From contig CAZJLP010000034.1 of the NCBI GenBank assembly GCA_964546955.1, forward strand, positions 1 to 55,922: a DNA stretch of 55,922 nt, in the 5' to 3' direction. The translations under genes were made by a program, and so were the position numbers. Source of the stretch: CAZJLP01 sp964546955 (lineage in GTDB: Bacteria; Verrucomicrobiota; Verrucomicrobiia; Opitutales; Opitutaceae). The first letter of the stretch is position 1; the number at the start of each line of letters is the position of its first letter. Shown piece by piece: positions 16,859-26,562 of this stretch. The notes under the pieces are model-generated. The model was given only the letters and a program-made list of their open reading frames with translations, searched no databases and had not been told where the DNA came from.

Positions 16859-18484
16859 CTACAGGGGACGAAGACAGACCTTTTTGAACCCGTTCGTGCA
16901 GTGGCGCACGACGGCGGTGTGGTCCGGGAGGTTTCGGAATTCGTGCGGTTTGATCCGGAATTCCTCTACCCGCTGATAGGTACGGGCCGTGTGATCCAGA
17001 TGAACGGTCCGCGTCGCCCGCTCGACCCAGTGCTTGCCAAGTGCGTTGGCGCAACGGAGAGCGTCGAGTTCGGAGGCGGCCCGATACATAAAGAGGTTCT
17101 TCAAATTCAGGGCGAGCACTTCGGCCTGCTCCTTGGTTTGAGGGGGAATCAGTGACTCGAAGGCTTGCGCGGACACTATCAGCATGAGCATGCAGTCGCG
17201 CAACCGGTCGATGACGTTAAAGTCGCTCGTGCCGTCGTGGCTTGCGGTGATGGCGTTCTGAAACTCATCCCCCACGTAGACGAGCTGGTTGAGCGCATAT
17301 TTCTGCCACGGTGGCAGCGCATAGCGCCGGAGAGCGTGGCGATAGATCAGAAGCTTGATGACGGTGAAGACGTATTGCCGCTCGGTCGTGTAGTCCTGCG
17401 GCACGTCGATGCAGAAGATCTTTCCGCGATCCACGTCCGCGATTGAGCACGTGTCGGGCTCGGAGGAACTGAAGATTTCGGCGATTTCAGGCGTGCCGAG
17501 GTATTCAAGGTAGTTCTGCGACGTCCCGATTTCACCGGCTCGCTGCTCCTTCGCCTCGTGTTTCAGGTAGGTCTGCTCCAGCGTCTCGGCCAACCGAATG
17601 CGGCGTTCGGTTGGCTCCAAGGTCGTGAGCTTATCGAGTGCGACCTTCAACTCCTTCTCCGACGTGAGCAGATCGTAGGCGTTCGTGGCAGTGGTCGGGC
17701 GCCCGATGTCGGCCAAAAGCTCAAACGCGCGGGCGATATGCCCCGCGCCTTTGACTTTGAAAAAGCTTTTTTCGTCTTTCGGATTCAGCGCGGCCGCCGT
17801 GTCTACAAGGATGCGCGCGCGTGTGGTGAACGGCAGACGGGTGTCCCCCGTGACGTTTAGACGGTGGACCGGCTTCTCCGGCTCACCCACCAACCGTGGG
17901 CGGAGACGGACAATGTCTTTTTCCCGACCGTATTTTTTGGCGAGCCATTCAAGATAGAACCACTCGTCGCCCTTGTTCGCCATGACCACCCCGCCGAGGG
18001 TGGGATTGCCGCTGACAAGGGCCGCCAAGAGCCCGTTCATGCCCGAGGTTTTTCCCGAACCGGTATCGCCGGAGAAGAAGAAGTGCCGGTTCGCCTTATC
18101 CCGCGTCCAACGGAAGCGCGCAAAAACGAGCACGACCTGCCAGCGATCCGCGACGATCTTCCCGTTGGGATCGCGAACGTAGCGGCGATGATCGGCATAG
18201 AAAAAGAGAAGACCGGCGCATGCGCAGATGATGCAGCCGACCACGAGCCCCCACGGCGAAGGCAGGCGATCCGCGGCGACGACCCCCGCGGTGGAGATGA
18301 TCAATGCAAACGGAAGCGCGAGGACTGCCCGAAAACCCGGCTCGTTGTGGCGCAGGTTTCGGTGAATTAGCAACCCCGCGACTGCAAGAAAACCGGCCGC
18401 GATGGCGAACGCGCAGACCGTGATTGCATGCGGATCGTGCAGCCATTGACGGATCAGAACCTCCGGTGCCGGGAGTGCTTTCAT
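16859..18484 (-). CDS. Type IV coupling protein (TraD/TraG-like)
   Basis: Inner-membrane ATPase that delivers the relaxase-DNA complex to the secretion channel. Hydrophobic segments at about residues 22-41, 53-70 and 78-94 are N-terminal membrane helices. Walker A SGDTGSGKTSG is near 141 and Walker B LVYVGDEFQN near 406. CADHRRYVRDPNGK-like loops and the long ATPase body fit the TraD_N/TraG_C architecture. 541 aa, slightly short for the family. It is transcribed away from the relaxase, with a 324-bp intergenic region between them that probably holds oriT. The gene symbol is not assigned because TraD- and TraG-type names cannot be separated here. Confidence 0.85.
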   Translation of the reverse strand: MKALPAPEVLIRQWLHDPHAITVCAFAIAAGFLAVAGLLIHRNLRHNEPGFRAVLALPFALIISTAGVVAADRLPSPWGLVVGCIICACAGLLFFYADHRRYVRDPNGKIVADRWQVVLVFARFRWTRDKANRHFFFSGDTGSGKTSGMNGLLAALVSGNPTLGGVVMANKGDEWFYLEWLAKKYGREKDIVRLRPRLVGEPEKPVHRLNVTGDTRLPFTTRARILVDTAAALNPKDEKSFFKVKGAGHIARAFELLADIGRPTTATNAYDLLTSEKELKVALDKLTTLEPTERRIRLAETLEQTYLKHEAKEQRAGEIGTSQNYLEYLGTPEIAEIFSSSEPDTCSIADVDRGKIFCIDVPQDYTTERQYVFTVIKLLIYRHALRRYALPPWQKYALNQLVYVGDEFQNAITASHDGTSDFNVIDRLRDCMLMLIVSAQAFESLIPPQTKEQAEVLALNLKNLFMYRAASELDALRCANALGKHWVERATRTVHLDHTARTYQRVEEFRIKPHEFRNLPDHTAVVRHCTNGFKKVCLRPL

Positions 18485-18808
18485 CGCGTTCGTTGAGACG
18501 AAAACAAACGCGAGCGGCGTTTCATCGCGAGAGGCGGAGCCTACCGAAAAAGCGGTAGGCGACGGACGGAGTCTGGCGGAGGTTTCGGCTGGGGGCTCGA
18601 ACCCAACGAACTCGTTAGGGTATTGCGTCTGTTGCCGAAAAAGCTCGGGCGATTCACGCCCACCTTCCCGGCTTGTCGTAGCCGAGGATCAGCGAAAACG
18701 CGGTCGAACGAGCAAACATCGCTCACCTTTCTCCGGTAGGCTCGCTACCGCGGAATCGGGTCAGCCGCGCGATTGAGGCGGCGACCCTCGTCGGGCGTGC
18801 TTTCCCGC
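18485..18808. other. Candidate oriT and divergent promoter region
   Basis: Gene-free stretch between the divergent coupling-protein and relaxase genes, the usual oriT place for MobF systems. It contains a perfect hairpin GCCTACCG (18539-18546), AAAAAG, CGGTAGGC (18553-18560), and a second one CGGTAG (18734-18739), GCTCG, CTACCG (18745-18750), sharing the CGGTAG core. No nic site can be named from sequence alone. Confidence 0.45.
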
Positions 18809-21514
18809 ATGATCACGGTCGGAGTGATTCGCAACGGAGCCACATATCTTTCGCATCACCTGCGAAAGAATGATTATTGGACTGAGGGCGAAAAGGAGGT
18901 CCGTGGCGAATGGATCGGCGAAGGCGCGAAGGTCCTCGGCTTGGAAGGCGCGGTAACGGACGAACCGTTCGATGCCCTACGGCAGAACCGTCATCCTAAA
19001 ACCGGCGAGGCATTGACCGCCCGCGATCACGCCAACCGCGTTGCGTTCTTCGATGTTCAGTTATCAGCACCGAAGGACGTTAGCGTGCTCGCCATGGTGG
19101 GAGGCGACGAGCGGATTCGCGACGCGTTTACCGACTCGGTGAAAGTCGCGATCGGGGAAATGGAACGGTTTGCGGCGGTGCGTGAACGTCGCGGCGAGGC
19201 AGCAAGCACCGAAGCGTATCGGCTCACGGCCAATTTCGTGGGAGCGCTTTTCTTTCACGATGCGAGCCGCGATCTCGATCCGCAATTGCACGGCCATGCG
19301 GTGCTCGCGAATGCGACGTGGGATGCGACGCGCAATGAGTGGCTCGCATTGCAACCGGTCGAGATGCTGCGTGCCTCGGCATATCTTCGCCAGGTGCTGT
19401 ATCGCGAGCTTGCCGGGCGCCTGCGCACACTTGGCTACGAGCCGTATGAGATGAACTCGAAGGGATTCTCCGTGCGGGGCGTCGAGCACCTGCGGGAACG
19501 CTTCTCGAAACGCACGCGACACGTGCAGAAGCTCGCCGAAGAATATGCCACGAAAAAGGGCCGTAAGCCGACGAAGCGAGAAGTGGAGATTCTCGTCCGG
19601 GAATCGCGCGCGGACAAGTTGACCGAAGTCAGCACGCCGCAGGTGCGGGCTAAGCAGCGCGCAGAATTGAGCGCTGCCGAGACGGACGCGCTCAAGGAGC
19701 TTGTCGGCGCGGCACGGGCACAAGCGCCGCGCGGGCAATGGTCACACGGAAATGCACAAACGGTCTTAGCCGCGGCGCTCCAGCACGTGTATGAGCGAAG
19801 CAGTGTGGTGCGCGAAGGCGAGGTGCTCAATGTGGCGCTTGAACTGCACCCGGATTTCTACCGCTGGCGCGAACTGCGAAGCGCCCTCGACGCGCACCCG
19901 GACGCGATTCGAAAGGAAGGCGAAATGAGTCTGAGAACAATTCGCCACGAGGAGGATGCCACCGTGCGACGGGTGTGCGACGGCAGAAACCAGCGTTTCC
20001 CGCTTGGNNNNNNNNNNACGCCCGGTCAAATGACCGCAGCGCGGACGCTCCTCGCGAGTCGAGATTTCCTCAACGTTCTGGTCGGCGACGCCGGGACGGG
20101 AAAGACGACGGTGTTGACCGCACTCGAAAGCGCACACGCCGCAGCCGGCGGCCGACCGTTCGTGCCGCTTGCGCCGACGACGCGAGCTCGTGATGCGCTA
20201 GCGGAGAGTGGGTTTGCAGGGGCGGACACGGTGCAGCGGTTTCTTGTCAGCCCTGCGATGCAAAAGGAAGCTGCGGGGCGAGTCGTCTTGATCGACGAGG
20301 CCGGACTGCTGTCCACCCAGCAACTGGAGGAATTGACACGGGCGGCGCAGGAAGTGCGAGCGCGCGTCCTCTTGGTGGGCGACACGAAGCAGCACTACAG
20401 CGTGCAGCGCGGCGATGCATTGCGGAACGTCATCAAGCATTCCGGCACGCCCGTTGTGCGACTCGCGGAAGTGCTACGTCAGCGCAACGAAGCGGACCGT
20501 CGCTTCAGTCGGCTTCTTGCGTCGGGCGCTATCGCTGAGGCATTCGAGTTTGCTGACCGGCGCGGCCTCATTCGCGAGATGCCGGATGACGAGGCCCTGT
20601 TCGCACGCGCGGCCGACCACTATGCGACTAACCGCGTGAAGGGAATCGAGACGCTCGTGGTCATTCCGTTCTGGGAGGAGATCGAGCGTTTCAACGCACA
20701 GGCTCGGCCCGCGCTACGTCGGGCGGGGTTGCTCGGCGAGGTCGAGGTGATGCGGGAGGCCGTGAAACCGCTCTCTTGGACGGAGGAACAGAAGGTGCAC
20801 TGGGACCAATACAAAGTCGGTGATCGGCTGTTGTTCGCACGCGATACCCGTTTCTTCAAACGGGGTGCGGCCGCTGAAGTGATCGCGGTGTTTCCGGACG
20901 GGGTGCAAGTGCGCGGGCCGAAAGGCCGCGAAGCGAAGATCACTCGGAAGCAGCGCGCCGCGTTCGACGTGGGGCGATTGCAAATGCTCGCCGTGTCTGC
21001 CGGCGATAGGCTCCTAATCCGGGGGCGCGAGGACCGCGAAGGGTTCGCCAACGGAGACTTCAAGGAGGTCGCGCGCGTCGATCCGAGCGCGAACGAGGTA
21101 GTGCTCGCAGATGGTGGACGCCTGCCACCGGACTTTGCCGCGTGGACCTATGGCCATGCGCTCACCTCCTACCGGTCGCAGGGCAGCACGTCGGAGGAAT
21201 CGCTCCTCGTGCTCGGCGAAGTTGCGGCCCGGTCACTCGCCCGTCGGCAATTCTACGTCAGTAACACCCGCTACCGCGGTGCGCACGCAATCTACGTCTC
21301 AAGCAAGGCCGACATCCTGCGGCGGCTCGCTCGACCTGATGCGGGTCGTGAACTCGCCACCGAATTTATCGAGCGACACGGGCTCGCTCGGAAGGAGCAG
21401 CAAGTGCCTCGCGTCATGCGAGGATTGCGCGCGCGGATGCGGGCGGCATGGCTGGGAGCGGCGGAGAAACTATGGCGGCTTCAGGAAAGCCGTGCTGAAC
21501 GCAGGAGTGTGTGA
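18809..21514 (+). CDS. MobF-type conjugative relaxase-helicase (TrwC/TraI-like), with assembly gap
   Basis: Nicks and unwinds DNA for transfer. The N-terminal relaxase part has the candidate catalytic tyrosine in GATYLSHHLRKNDYW and the metal-binding histidines in DLDPQLHGHAVL (around residue 160). The RecD-like helicase half has Walker A VGDAGTGKTTV (around 427), Walker B LIDEAGLLS (around 493) and a C-terminal YGHALTSYRSQGS. The start ATG (18809, MITVGVIRNG) is preferred to a TTG at 18773. Ten Ns at 20008-20017 stand just before the helicase domain; the frame continues across them, so little is missing. About 901 aa as drawn. Confidence 0.92.
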   Translation: MITVGVIRNGATYLSHHLRKNDYWTEGEKEVRGEWIGEGAKVLGLEGAVTDEPFDALRQNRHPKTGEALTARDHANRVAFFDVQLSAPKDVSVLAMVGGDERIRDAFTDSVKVAIGEMERFAAVRERRGEAASTEAYRLTANFVGALFFHDASRDLDPQLHGHAVLANATWDATRNEWLALQPVEMLRASAYLRQVLYRELAGRLRTLGYEPYEMNSKGFSVRGVEHLRERFSKRTRHVQKLAEEYATKKGRKPTKREVEILVRESRADKLTEVSTPQVRAKQRAELSAAETDALKELVGAARAQAPRGQWSHGNAQTVLAAALQHVYERSSVVREGEVLNVALELHPDFYRWRELRSALDAHPDAIRKEGEMSLRTIRHEEDATVRRVCDGRNQRFPLXXXXTPGQMTAARTLLASRDFLNVLVGDAGTGKTTVLTALESAHAAAGGRPFVPLAPTTRARDALAESGFAGADTVQRFLVSPAMQKEAAGRVVLIDEAGLLSTQQLEELTRAAQEVRARVLLVGDTKQHYSVQRGDALRNVIKHSGTPVVRLAEVLRQRNEADRRFSRLLASGAIAEAFEFADRRGLIREMPDDEALFARAADHYATNRVKGIETLVVIPFWEEIERFNAQARPALRRAGLLGEVEVMREAVKPLSWTEEQKVHWDQYKVGDRLLFARDTRFFKRGAAAEVIAVFPDGVQVRGPKGREAKITRKQRAAFDVGRLQMLAVSAGDRLLIRGREDREGFANGDFKEVARVDPSANEVVLADGGRLPPDFAAWTYGHALTSYRSQGSTSEESLLVLGEVAARSLARRQFYVSNTRYRGAHAIYVSSKADILRRLARPDAGRELATEFIERHGLARKEQQVPRVMRGLRARMRAAWLGAAEKLWRLQESRAERRSV
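20008..20017. other. Assembly gap inside the relaxase gene
   Basis: Run of 10 Ns. The reading frame happens to stay open with ten bases, but the true gap length is unknown. Confidence 0.95.
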
Positions 21515-21900
21515 TGGACCGGACTCCGCTCAGAAAGCCAAAGCTGCACTTCGACACTGCGGCGCACCCCAGCCACGTAACCTTCGACGACGGCAAGGAT
21601 CAGCGTCGCAACATCCCCTGGCTGCACTATGTGGAAGCGCGTTGGGAGTATGCGGAGCCGGACACGATCAAAATGGAGATCGGTGAATGGCTCGTGGTCA
21701 TCACGGGGCACAATCTCGCACCGCTATTCCTGGCAATCGAGGATCATGCTCTGGTGCGGATTCGCGCGCTCCCCGACTTGCTGCAGGATCACGAAAGGGA
21801 GATCGACACGTTCGCCACGGCGATTCGTTTTCTGAAGCCGCCAGCAGGAGGCTCCGCAAGGCGTCCCGGCCAGATCGAGTTTGAACTCGGGGGCGGATGA
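21514..21900 (+). CDS. Unrecognised 128-aa protein coupled to the relaxase
   Basis: The ATG overlaps the relaxase stop (TGATG), with AGGAG a few bases upstream, so it is translationally coupled. The central part reads IPWLHYVEARWEYAEPDTIK then MEIGEWLVVITGHNLAPLFL and AIEDHALVRIRAL, a beta-rich pattern with no motif I know. The tail is Gly/Pro-rich. Proteins of this kind sit between relaxase and mating genes in some ICEs, but no function is known to me. Confidence 0.7.
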   Translation: MDRTPLRKPKLHFDTAAHPSHVTFDDGKDQRRNIPWLHYVEARWEYAEPDTIKMEIGEWLVVITGHNLAPLFLAIEDHALVRIRALPDLLQDHEREIDTFATAIRFLKPPAGGSARRPGQIEFELGGG

Positions 21901-22127
21901 CGCGCTGAGGTGGTTCATCGCGAGCCACCGCTCCTACGGGGAAAAAAGGTGACGGCCTTCTGGTTCCTTTAGCCGCCTACCCAATTTTCGGTAGGGGCAT
22001 CCCATTGCCCGGGGTGGGAGCATTTTCGTTTCTTCCTTCAGCGAAGCCAACCCGTCGCTCCGAGAGCGACGGGGACGCTTCTCGGGATTCGGCCCCCATA
22101 AGCGCCGGCAGGAAAACGGAGAAAACC
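21901..22127 (+). promoter_or_regulatory. Leader of the mating-pair-formation operon with two hairpins
   Basis: 227 bases without a gene. It has an inverted repeat CCTACC (21976-21981) / GGTAGG (21990-21995) related to the hairpins in the oriT region, and a perfect 10-bp hairpin CCCGTCGCTC (22051-22060), CGA, GAGCGACGGG (22064-22073). There is no T-run after either, so these look like regulatory RNA or protein-binding sites rather than terminators. No confident promoter hexamers were found. Confidence 0.4.
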
Positions 22128-22541
22128 ATGACAACCTTGATCCTCGTGACGCCGTATGTGGCGTTCGTTCTCGGTGTGGCGATGATGATGAAGGCGCTGC
22201 ACCTGTATTCGGCAACCCGGCCGCAGTCAGTTGAGGTCAACCGGCGCAAGGTCGCACTCTTGTTCTGTGCGTCGCTCGTGTTTCCGTCGCTCGCTCACGC
22301 TCAGGCAGTCGATTTGAAGACCGCGACGGAGTCCGGCAACGCGATCATTATGTATCTCAGCGGATCGATCGCTGCGGTGGGTATCGTGGCGGCCGGCGTT
22401 GCCATGATGATGGGTCGGCAATCCATCGCCAAGTGGGCATTTGTCGGGGCGATGGTAAGCGGCCTCGCCTTCGCGATCGTGCGAACGATGTGGAGTAACA
22501 TGGGCCTTGAGGCTGCGGACGTGGGCACGTTCACACCGTAA
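22128..22541 (+). CDS. VirB2/TrbC-like pilin precursor
   Basis: 137 aa. The ATG at 22128 follows GGAGA and was chosen over an upstream frame extension because it starts a hydrophobic segment (ILVTPYVAFVLGVAMMM). A signal-peptide-like stretch VALLFCASLVFPSLAHAQA with an AHA-QA cleavage site follows, then two membrane helices (SGSIAAVGIVAAGVAMMMG and WAFVGAMVSGLAFAIV), the usual pilin topology. The extra N-terminal hydrophobic helix is unusual. It is first in the mating-channel operon. Confidence 0.75.
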   Translation: MTTLILVTPYVAFVLGVAMMMKALHLYSATRPQSVEVNRRKVALLFCASLVFPSLAHAQAVDLKTATESGNAIIMYLSGSIAAVGIVAAGVAMMMGRQSIAKWAFVGAMVSGLAFAIVRTMWSNMGLEAADVGTFTP

Positions 22542-22563
22542 GGATTCCATCGAGGGAGGTCCC

Positions 22564-23172
22564 ATGAACTCGATCCACCTCAACGAACACGACGCCAACC
22601 AGGGCGCGCAGTCGTCCGGCGAGTTTCTCGGCATGACCGGGAACTCGGGCTGGTATCTGCTGGGTTCCGGAGGCGCGACGATCCTGATGGTGGTCTTCCT
22701 GTGGGGAATCTTTGGGGTGCCGCTGCTGTTGTGCCTGTTCGCGGGAATCGTGCTCTGCCTCTTCTCGGTCGTGTATGTGTTCGCGCTGAAGAACAACAAG
22801 CCGGAGCATTACGACACGGACTTCTTCGAGTCCGCCCTCGTGGAGGCGGGCGTATTGCAGTTCTGTTTCGGTCCGCGCGGTCGGCGTCCAGTGAATCCGT
22901 TCACGGACGCCGCTTCGGAGGCGGTTGTGACGGGAGGGCAAAAGCGGCGTCCGGCTAGGTCGCACTCGGCTGAACGAACCCAGAGCCGCTCGCCTGCTTC
23001 GCGGACAAAGCCGGCCGACTCCGGGAGTAACGCCGTGAATGCAAAGCCGAAGACGGCAGGTGGAGAACCTGAACCAATGGTGTCACGCGTGGCTTTCGAG
23101 CGACTGACGGAGCAACTGACGACCACGGAAGAAATGTTGGAAGACGCGCTCGCCGAGCGCGGGGAGGACTAA
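22564..23172 (+). CDS. VirB3-like inner-membrane protein with long C-terminal tail
   Basis: The ATG at 22564 is preceded directly by GGAGGT. Two adjacent membrane helices lie at about residues 38-55 and 57-75 (ATILMVVFLWGIFGVPLLLC and IVLCLFSVVYVFALKNNKP), as in VirB3/TrbD. It is far longer (202 aa) than classical VirB3 (~100 aa) because of a Ser/Arg/Pro-rich linker and a final helix (FERLTEQLTTTEEMLEDAL). It lies between pilin and VirB4, the canonical order. Confidence 0.75.
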   Translation: MNSIHLNEHDANQGAQSSGEFLGMTGNSGWYLLGSGGATILMVVFLWGIFGVPLLLCLFAGIVLCLFSVVYVFALKNNKPEHYDTDFFESALVEAGVLQFCFGPRGRRPVNPFTDAASEAVVTGGQKRRPARSHSAERTQSRSPASRTKPADSGSNAVNAKPKTAGGEPEPMVSRVAFERLTEQLTTTEEMLEDALAERGED

Positions 23173-23174
23173 CC

Positions 23175-25873
23175 ATGCGCGTGGAACCGGCAGACGGATA
23201 TTTCGGCGAGGACATGATCGTTTTCGAAGGCCTCCATCGCGGCGGGTATATTTCTAGGGGCTTCGAGATCACCGCGCCGGATCTGGAGAACGCCGATCCG
23301 GTGCACCACAATGCGCTGGAGTCCGACCTGGTCGCGTTGCTCTCCATGTTGAAGCCCGACTGGCGGATGCAGGTTCAATGGACGAACGACTCCGACTTTC
23401 GGAAGCCGCTGCAACGGTATCGCCAGGACACGATCAAGCACTCGACGAACGAGTGGAGCACGCGTCAGCGCAACGAGAGATTCGTGCGTTACTCCCGTTT
23501 GGTCGATGAAGGTGCGCTCCGCCGTGAACGNNNNNNNNNNTCACGATACCCGTCGATGCGGACGCGATCGGCCAGAAGGCGGGCCGGCTCTCGAACGAAG
23601 CCCTCTTGAGTGCCTACGGGGAGCAGTTCAAGCAGACCGGCCAGTTTCTTCAGGCGCTGTTTGGCGGGAGCGGCGGCCAGGTCCGGCCGATGACGGACGC
23701 CGATCATTTCCTGCACTATTTGGAATTCCTCAATCCGTCGCTGCCAGAGCAGAAGGTCACCGACCCCTTGGAGTTCTTCGACTCCGACAAATCGATTCAG
23801 GAAAACTGCTGGCTCGGGGAAGGCAGACCCTTGGAGAAGCCGGACACCGGTTTCTATCTGGATGGGTATTACCACGGGATGCTGGTGCTCAAAGCACTGC
23901 CGAAGCGCACTCGTCCGAGCATAGCCTATCTGCTGACGAAGCTCGGGTTTCGCGAATACGCGATCACGGTGAACGTTGAAGCCGTTGATGTGGAGGAGCT
24001 GATTGAGAAAGAGCAAAAGGAGCTGAACCGGGTAGAGGGCGACTACGAGAGCCTGAAGAAAGTGAAGCTCCTTGCGGCGATGCGGACGAAGGCCGCGAAG
24101 ATCGCGCGTTACAGCAACGGCGACAGTTCGCCCTATCGCATTCAATACCTCATCCGGGCGTGGGACAAAAGTCGGGAAGACCTCCGCGCGAAACTCACCG
24201 CGCTCAAGGCGGCGGTCGGGAGCATGGAGCGGGCGCAGGCCTACGAGCCCGCGCTCGAACCGTCGGCACGAAACTTCTTCTACTGCACCTGGCCGGGCTG
24301 GTCGTATAGCCGCTACCACTCGCTCTGGCACGATTACGACGACGCGCTGGTCGCAAATATCCTTCCGTTCTCCTCGACGCCGGTGGGGCATCTTGAGGGC
24401 GCCGAGTTCATCTACGAGGGTCCCAACGGAAATCTGGTCGGTGGTCGGACGTTCGTGGGCGAGGGCGGAAGCCAGACGCCGCAGAATGCGGTGGTGATCG
24501 GCACCACGGGTTCGGGAAAGAGCGTCAACGTCATCGACATCCTGACTCAGACGGAGCCCTTCTACCATTACACGATGATCGTGGAGGAAGGTGAATCCTA
24601 CACGACTTATGCCAAGACTGTAGATCCGACGACCGAGCCGATCATCGTGCAGGCGAACGGAAAGTTGACCATGAACTATCTGGACACAGGCGGGCTGCCG
24701 CTGTCCGGACTACATCTCAGCGCAGCGTCGGCACTGCCGATGCTCATGGTGGGGCAATCGAAGGACGAGGATCGGAACAAGCTACGTCAGGCGCTGCTGG
24801 CAAACGCCATCAGCCGCCTTTACGAAGACTTCGCGCGTTGGTATGTGAACAAGCATCCGGAGGAGCGCGGGGTGCTTGCTCGACGCGCCTACGCGCTGGA
24901 CTTCTACCGTCGGGAGAAGATGGGGCCGCAAGCGACCGAACTGGACGCGTTCCTCGAGTTTGCCGAGTTCGAACAAACCCATGCGGATGAGGCCGCGGCG
25001 TTCATCGCCAGTCCCGATGAAGGCGACGTCATCCGATTCGCCAAAGATAGCACCGGCGCGCAGCAAGTCCGGGACCTCATTTTCTCGCGCTTCACTGCGG
25101 CGGAGCAACCGCAGCACGGGCATCTACAAGAATTGCTTTCAGCCGAAGCGTCCGGACCGCACGCGGAGGAAATGCGCTACCTTGCGACGTTGTTGGAGCC
25201 TTGGGCCGCCGGCGGCAGCTACGGCGAGCTTTTTGACGGAGTGTCGAACGTTAACCTCACCGGCAAGATCGCGCATTTCGAGTTGGGTTACATTCCAGAG
25301 TCCGCCGAGGAGTTGAAAGCAGCGGCGGCCTTCCTCATCGCGAATTATACGCGTTCCCACATGATGCGGCTGCCGCGCGCGCTGCGGAAGCGAAACATTT
25401 TCGAGGAGGTGGCGCGGTTTTCCCTGGTCCCGTCCGGAAAGAAGGTGCTGCGCGAGTCCTATCAGCAGCTCCGCAAATACAACGTCTGGAACGTGGCCAC
25501 CGTTCAGAACTACGAGCAGTTCAAGTCATCGGACATCCGCGGTCCGGTGCTCGGCAATAGCCGCATCCTTTTTCTCCTGAGGCAAAGCGACCGATCGGAC
25601 ATCGAGGACCTCAGCCAGGACTTCCCGATCCCGGAAGCGGTGAAGGACGCCGTGATGAGCCACCCGGAGCCGGAGAAATTGATCGGAACGAAGTTCTCTC
25701 AGTTCACCTATTATCACACCGATGAGCGCCGGCCGCTGATCGTGACCATGCGCAACGTCGCGTCGCGCGAGATGCTCTACTGCGCGTCCAGCTCCGGTGC
25801 CCACTTTGACCAGCGCGAAAAGGCCTTGAGAGGCCGCACCAACGTCGTGGAAGCGATCATCGCTAACGCCTGA
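23175..25873 (+). CDS. VirB4-like mating ATPase, interrupted by an assembly gap
   Basis: Hexameric ATPase powering pilus assembly and transfer. The first part (23175-23531) begins MRVEPADGYFGEDM; after the gap the second part continues as TIPVDADAIGQKAG and LLSAYGEQFK in a different frame, so the gap is not exactly ten bases and both parts are one gene. Walker A GTTGSGKSVNVIDIL is around residue 442. The Walker B region reads NIFEEVARFSLVPSG where DEA is usual. About 900 aa. It follows virB3 by 2 bases and precedes the next gene by 4. Confidence 0.88.
23532..23541. other. Assembly gap inside virB4-like gene
   Basis: Run of 10 Ns with a frame change across it. Confidence 0.95.
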
Positions 25874-25877
25874 AGCC

Positions 25878-26540
25878 ATGAAAGCGAATCAAGAGATCGA
25901 GATGGAAGCCGGGCAACTGATGGTGCTCGGTCGTCAGTATCGCGACGAGCATCGGGAAAGTCCGGGCGTTGCAGCCATGCCGGCGCCGCGGGTGCTTGCC
26001 TGGCTACCGGAGTCGCGGGTCACGTCCTATCATCAAACCGAGCCGGAGTCGAAGAGCGTGCACGTTCATCGTCGGCAGCGGCACGTCGAGGCGGCAATGG
26101 AGCGTGGCGAAGTGATGCTGCGTTTGATGGAACGCGAGACGGAGACCACCGGTTCGGGCCGGATCGTTCGCGAGGACGCACCCTCTCTCGTGATCGCCAG
26201 CCAATCTGCTTACGACGTGCTACGCACGGGGTACGAACTGGTCGAAGAGGAGCGCTTGGGAGAGCTGCTGCTTCCCTACGCCGAGCGCGCCGAAGATGCG
26301 GACTACTCCGACCCGGCTGACGCGAGAGCCGTAGCCGAAGTGGAGACCATTTTGGAGGCAAACATGCTCTCGGCCGCGGACCGGCTCCGCACGAGGGCTG
26401 AGATCGTGGCGTTCCTGGAGGGGCGGCTTGAGCCGAGCGCCTTCATTACTCGGTCCATCGATCGGCAAACCGCGCGTGCGGGCCAGCACGAGAGATTGGC
26501 AGAGCGCCACACGATTAAACTTACGATTGACGAACCGTAA
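25878..26540 (+). CDS. Unrecognised 220-aa protein in the mating operon
   Basis: Soluble, charged, mostly helical (RQRHVEAAMERGEVMLRLME; EAVAEVETILEANML-like region; RTRAEIVAFLEGRLEPSAF). No signal peptide, membrane segment or enzyme motif. It starts 4 bases after virB4, a tight operon position, so a role with the VirB4 ATPase is plausible. No family recognised. Confidence 0.65.
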   Translation: MKANQEIEMEAGQLMVLGRQYRDEHRESPGVAAMPAPRVLAWLPESRVTSYHQTEPESKSVHVHRRQRHVEAAMERGEVMLRLMERETETTGSGRIVREDAPSLVIASQSAYDVLRTGYELVEEERLGELLLPYAERAEDADYSDPADARAVAEVETILEANMLSAADRLRTRAEIVAFLEGRLEPSAFITRSIDRQTARAGQHERLAERHTIKLTIDEP

Positions 26541-26562
26541 TCACCCTAACGAAAGGCATCTC

